Source: a virus
Length of the DNA: 48,606 nt
Virus record (IMG/VR): IMGVR_UViG_3300037191_002219
Coordinates: 1-48,606 of that record
Direction: 5' to 3' (one strand)
The notes under the pieces are model-generated. The model saw nothing but the letters and a program-made list of their open reading frames with translations, ran no database searches and had not been told where the DNA came from. Below are positions 48,578-48,606 of this stretch, piece after piece (position 1 is the stretch's first letter; each line of letters opens with the position of its first letter). The position numbers and the translations under genes were made by a program.

Positions 48578-48606
48578 TTGATTTGCTCCTTTAAAGAATT
48601 AAAATC

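Larger units (their letters stand above)
46376..48589 (-). repeat. Dispersed 15-base ribosome-binding leader, six copies
   Basis: In the leftward sense, GGRGCAARNNRAATR occurs at 46376-46390, 46480-46494, 47604-47618, 48119-48133, 48373-48387 and 48575-48589, each ending in a start codon (ATG five times, ATA once). The Shine-Dalgarno GGAG/GGGG and start are at fixed spacing. The region between copies is ordinary coding sequence. Genes further left use a different leader type (AAGGAAATACTATG). Confidence 0.75.

Noticed and set aside
1-48606. tRNA genes, integrase, insertion sequences or attachment sites
   Set aside because: I looked in the intergenic gaps and gene products and saw no cloverleaf with T-arm signature, recombinase motifs or terminal repeats.

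Overview
The window is about 48.6 kb of an AT-rich, N4-like podovirus (Schitoviridae-type) lytic phage genome, probably not the whole genome. The main evidence is a giant virion RNA polymerase (vRNAP) that I could place by its catalytic motifs. It lies at the end of a rightward virion-gene block and converges on a long leftward block of replication and nucleotide-metabolism genes, as N4 gp50 does. The rest of the set also fits N4-like phages: family A DNA polymerase, SF1 helicase, N4-type SSB, PD-(D/E)XK nuclease, primase with P-loop, rIIA-like protein, ThyX, and a MoxR ATPase with a VWA partner. Nothing in the sequence fixes the host; the style suggests a marine or aquatic Gram-negative bacterium. 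I see no tRNA, CRISPR, IS element or integrase.

Layout. 1-14771 (+): the end of a small virion gene, a 572-aa coiled-coil protein, then two giant genes. The first (2802 aa) carries an SLT-type transglycosylase-like domain at its N-terminus and a complete set of T7/N4-type RNA polymerase motifs at its C-terminus. The second (1394 aa) has the size and position of the C-terminal ejection domain of N4 vRNAP, so the vRNAP appears split into two genes exactly where the polymerase module ends. 14758-16362 (-): two small membrane proteins, a ClpP-like protease and small unknowns. 16429-19983 (-): class I ribonucleotide reductase, with a glutaredoxin domain fused to NrdA. 19993-29081 (-): RusA-like resolvase, DNA polymerase in two pieces (exonuclease and polymerase as separate genes), helicase, phosphoesterase, SSB, RecA/Sak4-like ATPase and RecB-like nuclease. 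29093-36334 (-): small tagged proteins, rIIA-like ATPase, primase, a five-gene array of SH3/KOW-like mini-proteins, and PhoH. 36418-44793 (-): unknowns, ThyX, MoxR ATPase, a nucleotidyltransferase-fold protein, VWA/metallopeptidase protein, dNMP kinase, HD nucleotidase and a SLOG protein. 44853-48577 (-): a run of very small, probably early accessory genes, many membrane-bound, several sharing a near-identical ribosome-binding leader.

How it works together. By analogy with N4, the vRNAP is injected with the DNA and transcribes early genes. NrdA/NrdB, ThyX, dNMP kinase and the HD nucleotidase feed dNTPs to the two-part polymerase, helicase, primase and SSB. RusA, the RecB-like nuclease and the Sak4-like ATPase process recombination intermediates.

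Points most worth attention: the split, SLT-fused vRNAP; a shared C-terminal signature (aromatic or Ser)-Pro-Glu-x-x-(Leu/Ile) on nine otherwise different small proteins, with varied synonymous codons; the split DNA polymerase with one tagged gene between its halves; two genes whose only credible starts are ATT and ATA codons behind standard leaders; and several strong intergenic hairpins. All function calls come from reading motifs by eye; no database search was run.
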